Source: Spirochaetaceae bacterium
GTDB taxonomy: Bacteria > Spirochaetota > Spirochaetia > DSM-2461
DNA: 8,310 bases
Assembly (NCBI GenBank): GCA_016342385.1
Contig: JAEINM010000160.1
Location: 1 to 8,310 of the forward strand
Reading direction: 5' to 3'
Positions 1 through 5,326 of the stretch are shown here, one piece after another. The notes beneath the pieces are model-generated. The model did not search any database. It saw nothing but the letters and a program-made list of their open reading frames with translations, and was not told the origin of the DNA. Position 1 is the stretch's first letter; every line of letters starts with the position of its first letter. A program made the translations under genes and the position numbers.

Positions 1-345
1 ATTCGTCGCCCGCTTGACAAAGGACGCGTAAAGATTCGAATGATCATCGATGTTGAATGTATAGGGATTCTCTCCCGACAATTTAACGTTATCTTCTCCT
101 CCGACCGGTTCTGTATACCATCCGGCAAAGACACTTCCTGGATCGACTATGGCCTTGGCCGTTACAGATGTTCCATCTTCATAGACACCAGTTGCCGTTG
201 AAGCGGCTGTATCAATTGAACCACTACCTGTACTGGTGGCCAGGTTAAGTGAAAAGTCATAGGGGCCCCGCATCTTGCAGCTGAATGCCAGTAGGATGGA
301 AATAGATAATAAAAGGGTAAAAATCTTTCTCAAATCTCTTTTCAT
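1..345 (-). CDS. Lipoprotein with divergent InlB B-repeat-like domain (partial, 3' end outside window)
   Basis: The frame opens at an ATG read leftward from 345 and stays open for 115 codons to the window edge, so only the N-terminus is present. Residues 1-22 form a lipoprotein signal peptide: basic start MKRDLRK, hydrophobic core to about residue 21, and lipobox LAFSC with Cys23 as the predicted lipidated residue. Residues about 36-110 resemble the divergent InlB B-repeat domain seen in secreted bacterial surface proteins. The hallmarks visible are GSGSI, GVYEDGTSVTAKA, FAGWY and a final NLYASF. Such domains usually occur in tandem or in front of other binding modules, so the missing part is probably substantial. 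A good Shine-Dalgarno (AAGGAG on the minus strand, 355-360) lies 9 nt before the ATG and supports this start. The gene diverges from the SGNH/carbamoyltransferase operon. Its specific function cannot be told from this portion. Confidence 0.85.
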   Translation of the reverse strand, partial: MKRDLRKIFTLLLSISILLAFSCKMRGPYDFSLNLATSTGSGSIDTAASTATGVYEDGTSVTAKAIVDPGSVFAGWYTEPVGGEDNVKLSGENPYTFNIDDHSNLYASFVKRATN

Positions 346-354
346 TAAAATAAA

Positions 355-373
355 CTCCTTACCCGAAGGGTAA
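355..373 (-). promoter_or_regulatory. RBS and abutting hairpin of the left lipoprotein gene
   Basis: On the minus strand a perfect inverted repeat TTACCC-TTC-GGGTAA (373 to 359) ends inside the Shine-Dalgarno AAGGAG (360 to 355), sharing its first two adenines. In mRNA the 6-bp stem would place the ribosome binding site directly at the foot of a hairpin. That could either keep it accessible or allow modulation. The structure is seen in the sequence; the regulatory role is inference. Confidence 0.45.
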
Positions 374-383
374 AATAAATTGA

Positions 384-397
384 GGGAAATGTTTCCC
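384..397. promoter_or_regulatory. Operator-like palindrome GGGAAATGTTTCCC
   Basis: GGGAAA (384-389) and TTTCCC (392-397) form a perfect 6-bp dyad with a 2-nt centre. The form is close to LacI-family operators, which often read GGAAACGTTTCC. It lies in the leader of the minus-strand lipoprotein gene, about 40 nt before its start codon and downstream of the promoter at 474-503. A repressor bound here would block transcription of that gene. No LacI-family gene is in the window, so the cognate regulator is unknown. Confidence 0.4.
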
Positions 398-473
398 ATA
401 GTAGTATTAACTTTTAATATGTACTCAAAAAATGTTTTGTATAATCCTGTTGCAGATTACCAATGTCGCAATT

Positions 474-503
474 ATTGTAAGATTAGTTGTTTGGTTCTGT
501 CAA
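474..503 (-). promoter_or_regulatory. Promoter for the left lipoprotein gene (TTGACA-N18-TACAAT)
   Basis: Read on the minus strand, TTGACA (503-498) is a perfect sigma70-type -35 box. It is followed after 18 nt by TACAAT (479-474), a 5/6 match to the -10 consensus. Initiation would fall near 467, giving a leader of about 120 nt that contains the GGGAAA/TTTCCC palindrome and the RBS hairpin. The match is strong, but start-site mapping is not available. Confidence 0.55.
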
Positions 504-545
504 CTTAAAAATGTCCAATTGTTTTATCCTTTTGTTTTCTATTTA

Positions 546-551
546 TATAAT
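546..551 (+). promoter_or_regulatory. Candidate -10 box for the SGNH/carbamoyltransferase operon
   Basis: TATAAT at 546-551 is a perfect -10 hexamer about 150 nt before the first operon gene. The hexamer 17 nt upstream (TTTATC) is a poor -35. An alternative is TTGCAG (450-455)-N17-TATTGT (473-478), which overlaps the divergent minus-strand promoter; another lone TATAAT is at 440-445. AT-rich sequence makes chance matches common, so the operon promoter remains unsettled. Confidence 0.25.
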
Positions 552-698
552 GTTATGAAGTCATTCTCTATTCATTTGTTATGGGGAAAAATTCTTACTA
601 AAAGGGAAGATCCTTTGTATACAGTTTTAATTCCTCCATGATATATTCTTTTTAAATCCGTCAGGTTTATCCTGCCGTTTAAAGTATGGGATTGGTTT

Positions 699-2507
699 AT
701 GCAGAAATTATCAAAGCAGAAAAAAACTGCTTTTTCCTTTGTTTTTTTATTTATTATCATACTCTTTTTTATGGGTATGGAAGGGGTTTTAAGACTTATC
801 GATTACGGCGATAATTATACCCCCTTTCTTATTAAACAGAACATTCCCGATTATTTTGTCGATAATCAGTCCTTTATTTCCAAATATCATCCCGCTGGAA
901 AAATAGTGAGCACAACAGCAAAAAATTTTTTTCCTGTTTCCCGGACCAAGCAGTCTTTGCGCGGATTTGTCATAGGTGGTTCTACGGCTCAGGGGTATCC
1001 CTATCCCGCCAATCAGTCATTTAGTAAAATCCTGGAAACAGCACTTTCCGCCTCCGGTCACTATGATCAAGTGTCTGTCGTCAATCTGGGCTTTAGTGCC
1101 ATGAGCAGCTTCTATGTAAAAGATGCCGTTGCGAAAATTATGGATTATAATCCCGATTTTATAGTTGTCTATACAGGTCATAACGAGTTTTACGGAACTA
1201 TCAGCGGAACAACGGGAAAGAGTTATTTTTTTAAAAATCTCTATATGGCTCTTAAGGAGATAAAACTCTTCCAGATGTTATTTAAATTATCTACCCTTAA
1301 AAAGAGACCGGAAGGTGTTCAGGAAAATCTTATGGCTCAGCAGTTCCGCAATAATCAGATCTCTGCTGATTCTGAAATAAACAATATTGCCGGGAAATTT
1401 TTTAGAAAAAATATTCAGGCCCTTATAGATGTCACCTCCCGCGGGGGGGTTCCGGTTTTTTTTATTGAACCGGTCAGCAATCTGATTGATATGCCGCCTT
1501 TTTTATCGCAGACTGATATTGACGATGAAAAATTGTTTTCTCTTCTGTATAATGCTTATAATCATTCTGATTCTGCCGCTTTGGAGCAGTTACTCATAAA
1601 CAATGGATCGCAGATAGAAAACAGCACCAGTGCACACATCTCTTATCTGACCGGACTCATTAAAATGAAACTGGATCAAAAGGATTTTCTTCCCTATTTT
1701 ATCCGGGCTAAAGATCTGGATGCGGCCCCTTTCCGTGGAAGAACTTCACTGATCCGGGAATTAACTGAACAGGATAGTCTCTCCCGGGAAAATGTTCACT
1801 TTATCCCCCTGTCAAAAATCCTGATACAGAACTTCGGCCCGGAAATTTTAAGTAACAGGATTTTTATTGATCATCTGCATTTTAATATGGAGGGCCAGAA
1901 AATAGTGGGCCGTATACTGGCAGAAGAGGTGGGTTCATTCTTCTCATTTACAGTTGAAGAAAAAAGAAGAATGGCAAGTTTGATGGATAATGAGGAGATC
2001 TTATCAGAAAAGCTTCACCTAACCGAATTTTTTCAAGTTTTTCCCTATTGGTCAGTATCTTCCATTATAGCGGGGCCCCCTTACACAGAGATGAAGATTC
2101 CCTTCAACCTTCCCGGGATCGCCCAGGTTTACCCTGAAAATGAACTGGCAAAAAAAACGGATTTACACAAAGAGATGTTTTCCAGAGTAAAAAACACAAA
2201 TGACATTATTCTTTTTATGTATGATTATTACCTGAAGAATGAGTTTGAGAAATGTTTACCCTTTATAAATAGTCTTATTTTTAATTATCCGGGAACCCCG
2301 GCGGGATATGTTTTGCTTGGCGATTATTTAACCATTTTTGAGACAACGGAAAACAATATCAATTCTGTCATCAGCAGCTATTATAAAGCATTATACCTTT
2401 CCGGTTTTGAATATAATATTTATAGCAAACTTAAAAAATATCTGGAAGAGAATAATAAAATAGAAATTTTAAATAACTTAAATTACGAGTATAAAAGGCA
2501 ATTGTGA
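699..2507 (+). CDS. Membrane-anchored SGNH/GDSL-type hydrolase with TPR-like segments
   Basis: A protein of 602 residues. Residues 1-30 are a basic N-terminus (KLSKQKK) followed by one hydrophobic segment (about 11-26). This is a signal anchor that would place the enzyme on the outer face of the inner membrane. SGNH blocks are visible in order: GGSTAQG with nucleophile Ser95; NLGFSAMSS with Gly131; GHNEF with Asn162; and DHLHFN with Asp391 and His394. The family acts as esterases, acyl hydrolases or O-acyltransferases on lipids and glycans; the substrate here is unknown. About 225 residues separate the Asn and Asp/His blocks. The end of this insert (313-346, reading to AKDLDAAPFR) looks like a TPR helix pair, as in other large TPR-bearing SGNH proteins. 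The C-terminus (500-590) is again helical and TPR-like. It is the first gene of the operon; its stop overlaps the next gene's ribosome binding site. The chosen ATG has only a weak Shine-Dalgarno but preserves the membrane anchor. Confidence 0.85.
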   Translation: MQKLSKQKKTAFSFVFLFIIILFFMGMEGVLRLIDYGDNYTPFLIKQNIPDYFVDNQSFISKYHPAGKIVSTTAKNFFPVSRTKQSLRGFVIGGSTAQGYPYPANQSFSKILETALSASGHYDQVSVVNLGFSAMSSFYVKDAVAKIMDYNPDFIVVYTGHNEFYGTISGTTGKSYFFKNLYMALKEIKLFQMLFKLSTLKKRPEGVQENLMAQQFRNNQISADSEINNIAGKFFRKNIQALIDVTSRGGVPVFFIEPVSNLIDMPPFLSQTDIDDEKLFSLLYNAYNHSDSAALEQLLINNGSQIENSTSAHISYLTGLIKMKLDQKDFLPYFIRAKDLDAAPFRGRTSLIRELTEQDSLSRENVHFIPLSKILIQNFGPEILSNRIFIDHLHFNMEGQKIVGRILAEEVGSFFSFTVEEKRRMASLMDNEEILSEKLHLTEFFQVFPYWSVSSIIAGPPYTEMKIPFNLPGIAQVYPENELAKKTDLHKEMFSRVKNTNDIILFMYDYYLKNEFEKCLPFINSLIFNYPGTPAGYVLLGDYLTIFETTENNINSVISSYYKALYLSGFEYNIYSKLKKYLEENNKIEILNNLNYEYKRQL

Positions 2508-2514
2508 GGATTAT

Positions 2515-2673
2515 ATGTCTAAGATGAAGTTGGTTCGGGAGTTTTTCGATTTTTTAAAATCAAGTAAGAAAATATGGCTGATGCCGATTTTAGTAATGTT
2601 GTTCCTATTTTCTCTTGTTATTCTTGTTTCACAGTCCCAGGCTATTGCTCCCTTTATTTATTCGTTGTTCTAA
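2515..2673 (+). CDS. DUF5989 / SxtK-type small membrane protein
   Basis: A 52-residue protein starting MSKMKLVREFFDFLKSSKK. It has an amphipathic, basic N-terminal half, then one membrane helix (about residues 21-40), then the C-terminal signature AIAPFIYSLF. The pattern REF.-FL....K.W..P.......-APFIY.LF is what I know as DUF5989, a family of about 50 residues regularly found beside NodU-type carbamoyltransferases. It corresponds to sxtK of saxitoxin clusters. The function is unknown; a membrane-docking or adaptor role for the carbamoyltransferase is a guess. A ribosome binding site GAGGA (2506-2510) overlaps the upstream TGA stop, and the next gene starts 8 nt after its TAA, so the three genes look translationally coupled. 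It is easily missed because another reading frame is open across most of it (from 2574). Confidence 0.88.
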   Translation: MSKMKLVREFFDFLKSSKKIWLMPILVMLFLFSLVILVSQSQAIAPFIYSLF

Positions 2674-2681
2674 AGGTTCGA

Positions 2682-4502
2682 ATGGATACTGTGTATATAC
2701 TGGGAATTTCTGCCTATTATCATGATTCAGCCGCTTGCATTCTCAAAAATGGTGAGATAATCGCCGCTGCCCAGGAAGAGCGTTTTTCCCGGAAAAAAGG
2801 GGATTCCCGATTCCCCTCTTCTGCCGTGTCCTACTGTCTTGACGAGGCTTCAGTCTCCATAGATCAGGTGGAACATATTGTTTTTTACGATAAGCCGATC
2901 TTGAAATTCGATCGGATTCTGGCTTCGTACATTCACCGAGCTCCCTGGGGAGTCCGTTCTTTTCTTCAGTCCATCCCTTTGTGGTTAAAGTCGAAGTTGT
3001 GGGTCGAGTCGAATATTCAGAAGGAATTGGGAACAAAAAAACAGATTCTCTTTACAGAGCATCATCAGTCTCACAGTGCCAGCGCCTTTTTCCCCTCACC
3101 TTTTAACGACGCAGTTATAGTCACCATTGACGGAGTGGGGGAGTGGGCGACAACCACTATCGGAGTCGGCGATGGGAATAAACTGGAGCTTTTAAAAAAA
3201 ATTAATTTCCCCCATTCTTTAGGGCTGCTCTATTCCTCTTTTACCTATTATTGCGGATTCAGGGTGAATTCCGGTGAATATAAGCTTATGGGATTGGCTC
3301 CATATGGCAAACCGGCCTATTTGGATCTGATTAAAAGGGAACTCATCGAAATTGAATCTGACGGATCATTCCGGTTGAACATGAAATATTTTGATTATAT
3401 GTCGGGCCTGAAAATGATCAACAGGAAATTTGAAAAATTATTCGCTATGCCTGCCCTGAAAGCCGATGAGGAACCATCGCAGTTCTACAGGGATATTGCC
3501 GCTTCTATTCAGGCGTTATTTAATGAAGTGCTGCTGAAAATTGCCCTGCATGCGAAAGAATTAACAGGCAGGAAAAATTTATGCCTTGCCGGTGGAGTCG
3601 CCCTGAACTGCGTTGCCAACGGTGAAATCTTCAGAAAAGCGGGGTTCTCTCAAGTCTGGATTCAGCCTGCTGCCGGTGATGCGGGCGGGGCGTTGGGGGC
3701 TGCCTTTTATGCCCACTTTACCTATCTGAAAAATGAAAGAGTTCCCGTCGCGGGGAAGGACAGTCAGAAAGGATCATATCTCGGGCCGGGATTTTCAGAA
3801 GAATCAATAAAAAATGTTCTGGATAGTTATGATGCGAAATATGTCCATTACAATGATGATACACTCATAGAGTATATAGTCGGTCAGATTGATAGGCAGA
3901 AAGCTGTCGGTTTTTTCCAGGGGAGAAGTGAATTCGGCCCCCGAGCACTGGGAAACCGCTCTATACTGGGAGATCCCCGCAGCCCCGAAATGCAGAAAAA
4001 TCTCAATTTGAAGATAAAATTCCGGGAATCTTTCAGGCCCTTTGCTCCATCGGTACTGGAGGAACACTCTCGAGATTATTTTGATGAACCCTCAAGGTCT
4101 CCCTATATGCTTTTTACGACTCAGGTTCAGCAGGACAAACTGCTTCCCTCCGATTCTTCCCATAAGAAATTCCTTGAGATATTGGCAGAAAGGAGATCGG
4201 AGATTCCGGCAGTCACCCATGTGGACAATTCCGCGAGAATTCAGACTGTATCAGAAGAGGATAATCGGAAATATTACAGAGTGATAAAGCGGTTTTATGA
4301 GAAAACCGGCTGTCCTCTTCTCATCAATACCTCTTTCAATGTGCGGGGAGAACCCATAGTGAATGATCCCTCTCATGCCTATGCCTGCTTTATGGGTTCA
4401 AACATAGATGTTCTGGTATTGGGGAACTATGTCCTCCTGAAAGAGGACCAGCCACCATTTAAGGAGAGAAAAAAATGGCAGAAAACACTGATACGGGACT
4501 GA
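2682..4502 (+). CDS. O-carbamoyltransferase, NodU/TobZ/SxtI family
   Basis: A protein of 606 residues, normal for the family. Members transfer a carbamoyl group from carbamoyl phosphate, via carbamoyl-adenylate, to a hydroxyl of a sugar or natural product. The N-terminal Kae1-like domain shows ILGISAYYHDSAA (His14), QEERFSRKKGD (31-41), the metal-site motif EHHQSH (126-131; His127, His131), TIDGVGEW (148-155), GLAPYGK (204-210), LAGGVALNC (302-310) and AAGDAGGALGAA (330-341; Asp333). The C-terminal YrdC-like domain shows GRSEFGPRALGNRSIL (414-429), FRESFRPFAPSVL (447-459) and NTSFNVRGEPIV (549-560). All key blocks are present, so it should be active. The start is placed at 2682 with AAAGG at 2672-2676. 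The open frame extends upstream to 2574, but those 36 residues are an out-of-frame reading of the DUF5989 gene. The acceptor substrate cannot be deduced. The gene overlaps the next by 28 nt. Confidence 0.95.
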   Translation: MDTVYILGISAYYHDSAACILKNGEIIAAAQEERFSRKKGDSRFPSSAVSYCLDEASVSIDQVEHIVFYDKPILKFDRILASYIHRAPWGVRSFLQSIPLWLKSKLWVESNIQKELGTKKQILFTEHHQSHSASAFFPSPFNDAVIVTIDGVGEWATTTIGVGDGNKLELLKKINFPHSLGLLYSSFTYYCGFRVNSGEYKLMGLAPYGKPAYLDLIKRELIEIESDGSFRLNMKYFDYMSGLKMINRKFEKLFAMPALKADEEPSQFYRDIAASIQALFNEVLLKIALHAKELTGRKNLCLAGGVALNCVANGEIFRKAGFSQVWIQPAAGDAGGALGAAFYAHFTYLKNERVPVAGKDSQKGSYLGPGFSEESIKNVLDSYDAKYVHYNDDTLIEYIVGQIDRQKAVGFFQGRSEFGPRALGNRSILGDPRSPEMQKNLNLKIKFRESFRPFAPSVLEEHSRDYFDEPSRSPYMLFTTQVQQDKLLPSDSSHKKFLEILAERRSEIPAVTHVDNSARIQTVSEEDNRKYYRVIKRFYEKTGCPLLINTSFNVRGEPIVNDPSHAYACFMGSNIDVLVLGNYVLLKEDQPPFKERKKWQKTLIRD

Positions 4503-4882
4503 AAAATAAAGAATTGAAGAGATTCGGATTTTCTTTCGGCTCAGGCATGGTCATTCTCACCGCTGTCGGCCTGTTGAAATCTTTTCCAACGGCAGTCATG
4601 ACGGCAACATCTCTCCTGTCTCTCTTTCACATTTCGGGATCTTTTATTTACCCGAAGGTTCTCACTCCCTCGTTTAAGATTATCTCTTCTGCAGGAAAGG
4701 TGGTCTCCTCTCTACTGACTACGGTCTTTTTCTCAATTTTCTATTACCTCATTTTTACACCCTTTGCTCTTGGAGTCCGTATGTTCCGAAAGGATGTGAT
4801 TCAAAAACAGCTTGAATCCAGAGGGTGGATAGATATCCCTGAAGAGGAAAAAGATTCTTCCAGAATCACAAAACAGTATTAA
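4475..4882 (+). CDS. SxtJ-family membrane protein
   Basis: A 135-residue protein with three likely membrane-embedded hydrophobic stretches (about 17-35, 39-58 and 77-100), followed by a cytoplasmic-looking, charged tail (102-135). The sequence ELKRFGFSFG near the N-terminus and YYLIFTPFALGVRMFRKD (90-107) then GW are features I associate with the SxtJ family. That family is named from the saxitoxin cluster and is usually next to a NodU-type carbamoyltransferase and a DUF5989 protein. Its function is unknown; together with DUF5989 it may tether carbamoylation to the membrane or help export the product. A good ribosome binding site AAGGAG (4461-4466) lies 8 nt before the ATG, inside the end of the carbamoyltransferase gene, so the two are coupled by overlap. 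It is the last gene of the operon. Confidence 0.82.
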   Translation: MAENTDTGLKNKELKRFGFSFGSGMVILTAVGLLKSFPTAVMTATSLLSLFHISGSFIYPKVLTPSFKIISSAGKVVSSLLTTVFFSIFYYLIFTPFALGVRMFRKDVIQKQLESRGWIDIPEEEKDSSRITKQY

Positions 4883-4888
4883 TACCGC

Positions 4889-4910
4889 ATTAAAACAGGA
4901 TTCTTTTAAT
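4889..4910. repeat. AT-rich inverted repeat after SxtJ gene
   Basis: ATTAAAA (4889-4895) and TTTTAAT (4904-4910) form a perfect 7-bp inverted repeat with an 8-nt loop, starting 7 nt after the SxtJ stop codon. It could form a weak 3' end structure. Its A/T composition makes it thermodynamically poor. Confidence 0.3.
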
Positions 4911-4957
4911 CTTGGTCCCTCTCACTTATAATCTCACCTAATCAAGACTCTTTTTTT
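4910..4957 (+). terminator. Weak candidate terminator for the carbamoyltransferase operon
   Basis: TCTTGGT (4910-4916) can pair with ATCAAGA (4941-4947), including one G-U pair. After CTC this is followed by seven T residues (4951-4957). The stem is AT-rich and the loop is long (24 nt), so this is at best a weak intrinsic terminator. It is the only arrangement downstream of the operon that ends in a T-run. Confidence 0.25.
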
Positions 4958-4971
4958 GAATCCTCACTCGG

Positions 4972-4990
4972 TCTCTCCCGGAGGGAGAGA
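4972..4990. repeat. Perfect 8-bp hairpin TCTCTCCC-GGA-GGGAGAGA
   Basis: The arms at 4972-4979 and 4983-4990 are perfectly complementary around a 3-nt loop. Flanking TCACT (4964-4968) and AGTGA (4998-5002) add a second paired layer across an internal loop. No T-run follows on either strand, so it is not a standard terminator. A role as an mRNA 3'-end stabiliser, processing site or protein-binding dyad is possible. Confidence 0.5.
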
Positions 4991-5204
4991 AGGAAGAAGT
5001 GAATTTATATTAAATCCCTATATTGTACAAAAGGATGACCCAGTCTGAAACAGGACTGCGAAGCAGGCAGCAGTTGAGGATGCGGGTTTACAAGGAGATT
5101 CGTTACCTTCTTAAGTCCATACGGCTACTTATGGATCATAGTATGCTTTTGGGGAGAGCGAGAGTTCCTCGAATTTAAAAAACAAGAGATATTGAAGATA
5201 TTTG

Positions 5205-5233
5205 TTGACAGCTGGAAATCTTAAGTTTAATAT
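5205..5233 (+). promoter_or_regulatory. Promoter of the FIVAR-like lipoprotein gene (TTGACA-N17-TAATAT)
   Basis: A perfect -35 TTGACA (5205-5210), an optimal 17-nt spacer and a -10 TAATAT (5228-5233, 4/6 match) predict initiation near 5240. That leaves a leader of about 87 nt. The site lies in the right place for the gene at 5327 and is the best promoter match in the window. A dyad starting at the base after the -10 suggests repressor control. Confidence 0.65.
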
Positions 5234-5275
5234 GTTGGTGGATGAGACCAACTATCAATGTTGTTCTATTTCCAG
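5212..5275. repeat. Outer inverted repeat CTGGAAAT/ATTTCCAG around the operator
   Basis: CTGGAAAT (5212-5219) and ATTTCCAG (5268-5275) are perfect 8-bp complements. Their midpoint (5243.5) almost coincides with that of the inner GTTGGT/ACCAAC dyad (5243). The left arm sits in the promoter spacer, so it would not be in mRNA starting near 5240. A DNA-level role (second dyad for a regulator) or a fold in read-through transcripts is more plausible. Confidence 0.4.
5234..5252. promoter_or_regulatory. Predicted ROK operator GTTGGT-N7-ACCAAC
   Basis: GTTGGT (5234-5239) and ACCAAC (5247-5252) form a perfect dyad with a 7-nt centre. It begins immediately after the -10 box and covers the predicted start point, a classic repressor position. 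The identical half-sites with identical spacing form the core of the long inverted repeat upstream of the ROK regulator gene (8190-8208). This makes the ROK protein the likely ligand. The sequence match is observed; the binding is inference. Confidence 0.6.
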
Positions 5276-5277
5276 AC

Positions 5278-5297
5278 TCAGCAGCAGAAGCTGCTGA
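5278..5297 (+). promoter_or_regulatory. Leader stem-loop of the lipoprotein mRNA
   Basis: TCAGCAGC (5278-5285) and GCTGCTGA (5290-5297) form a perfect 8-bp, GC-containing stem with an AGAA loop. It ends 17 nt before the ribosome binding site AGGAG (5315-5319), which is 7 nt from the ATG. No T-run follows, so it is unlikely to be an attenuator terminator. A 5' mRNA-stabilising hairpin is the simplest reading. Confidence 0.5.
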
Positions 5298-5326
5298 AAC
5301 ATTTTCAATAAAATAGGAGAAACTAA

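Larger units (their letters stand above)
346..698. other. Divergent intergenic region between lipoprotein and SGNH operon
   Basis: This 353-bp AT-rich stretch separates two outward-facing transcription units. It holds a minus-strand promoter, an operator-like palindrome and an RBS-proximal hairpin, annotated separately. The long leaders on both sides (roughly 120 nt for the lipoprotein gene if the 474-503 promoter is used) leave room for post-transcriptional control. An open frame at 432-641 has no ribosome binding site and looks like AT-rich chance coding, so I do not call a gene. Confidence 0.6.
4883..5326. other. Repeat-rich intergenic region before the FIVAR-like lipoprotein gene
   Basis: This 444-bp stretch contains a weak candidate terminator, two AT- or GA-rich hairpins, a promoter, an operator and a leader stem-loop (annotated separately). 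Its middle part (about 5031-5180) is more GC-rich than its flanks. It is open from an ATG at 5035 to a TAA at 5176-5178 (47 codons, basic product beginning MTQSETGLRS). The only purine-rich stretch, AAAAGG, touches that ATG without spacing, so translation is doubtful. The same stretch can form short hairpins: CTGC-GAA-GCAG (5056-5066), TCCATA/TATGGA (5116-5121/5130-5135) and CGAG/CTCG (5159-5162/5168-5171). I do not recognise it as a known RNA or protein. Confidence 0.4.

Noticed and set aside
432..641. 69-codon plus-strand open frame in the divergent intergenic region
   Set aside because: No ribosome binding site, a low-complexity hydrophobic product as expected from AT-rich sequence, and overlap with promoter elements.
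2574..2681. N-terminal extension of the carbamoyltransferase by 36 residues
   Set aside because: It is a different-frame reading of the DUF5989 gene, the family starts at the MDTVYILGIS position, and an appropriate ribosome binding site (AAAGG) precedes the ATG at 2682.
2743..3036. Minus-strand open frame inside the carbamoyltransferase gene
   Set aside because: It lies opposite a strongly conserved coding region and has no family-like features.
699..4882. Saxitoxin biosynthesis locus
   Set aside because: Only the carbamoyltransferase and the two small membrane proteins have counterparts; no polyketide synthase-like, amidinotransferase or oxygenase gene is present in the window.
5036..5097. 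Resemblance to the SRP RNA hairpin (CAGG...GAAGCAGGCAGCAG)
   Set aside because: The apical stem would have a GAA triloop instead of the expected GNRA-type tetraloop, and the flanking strands do not pair into the long SRP helix.
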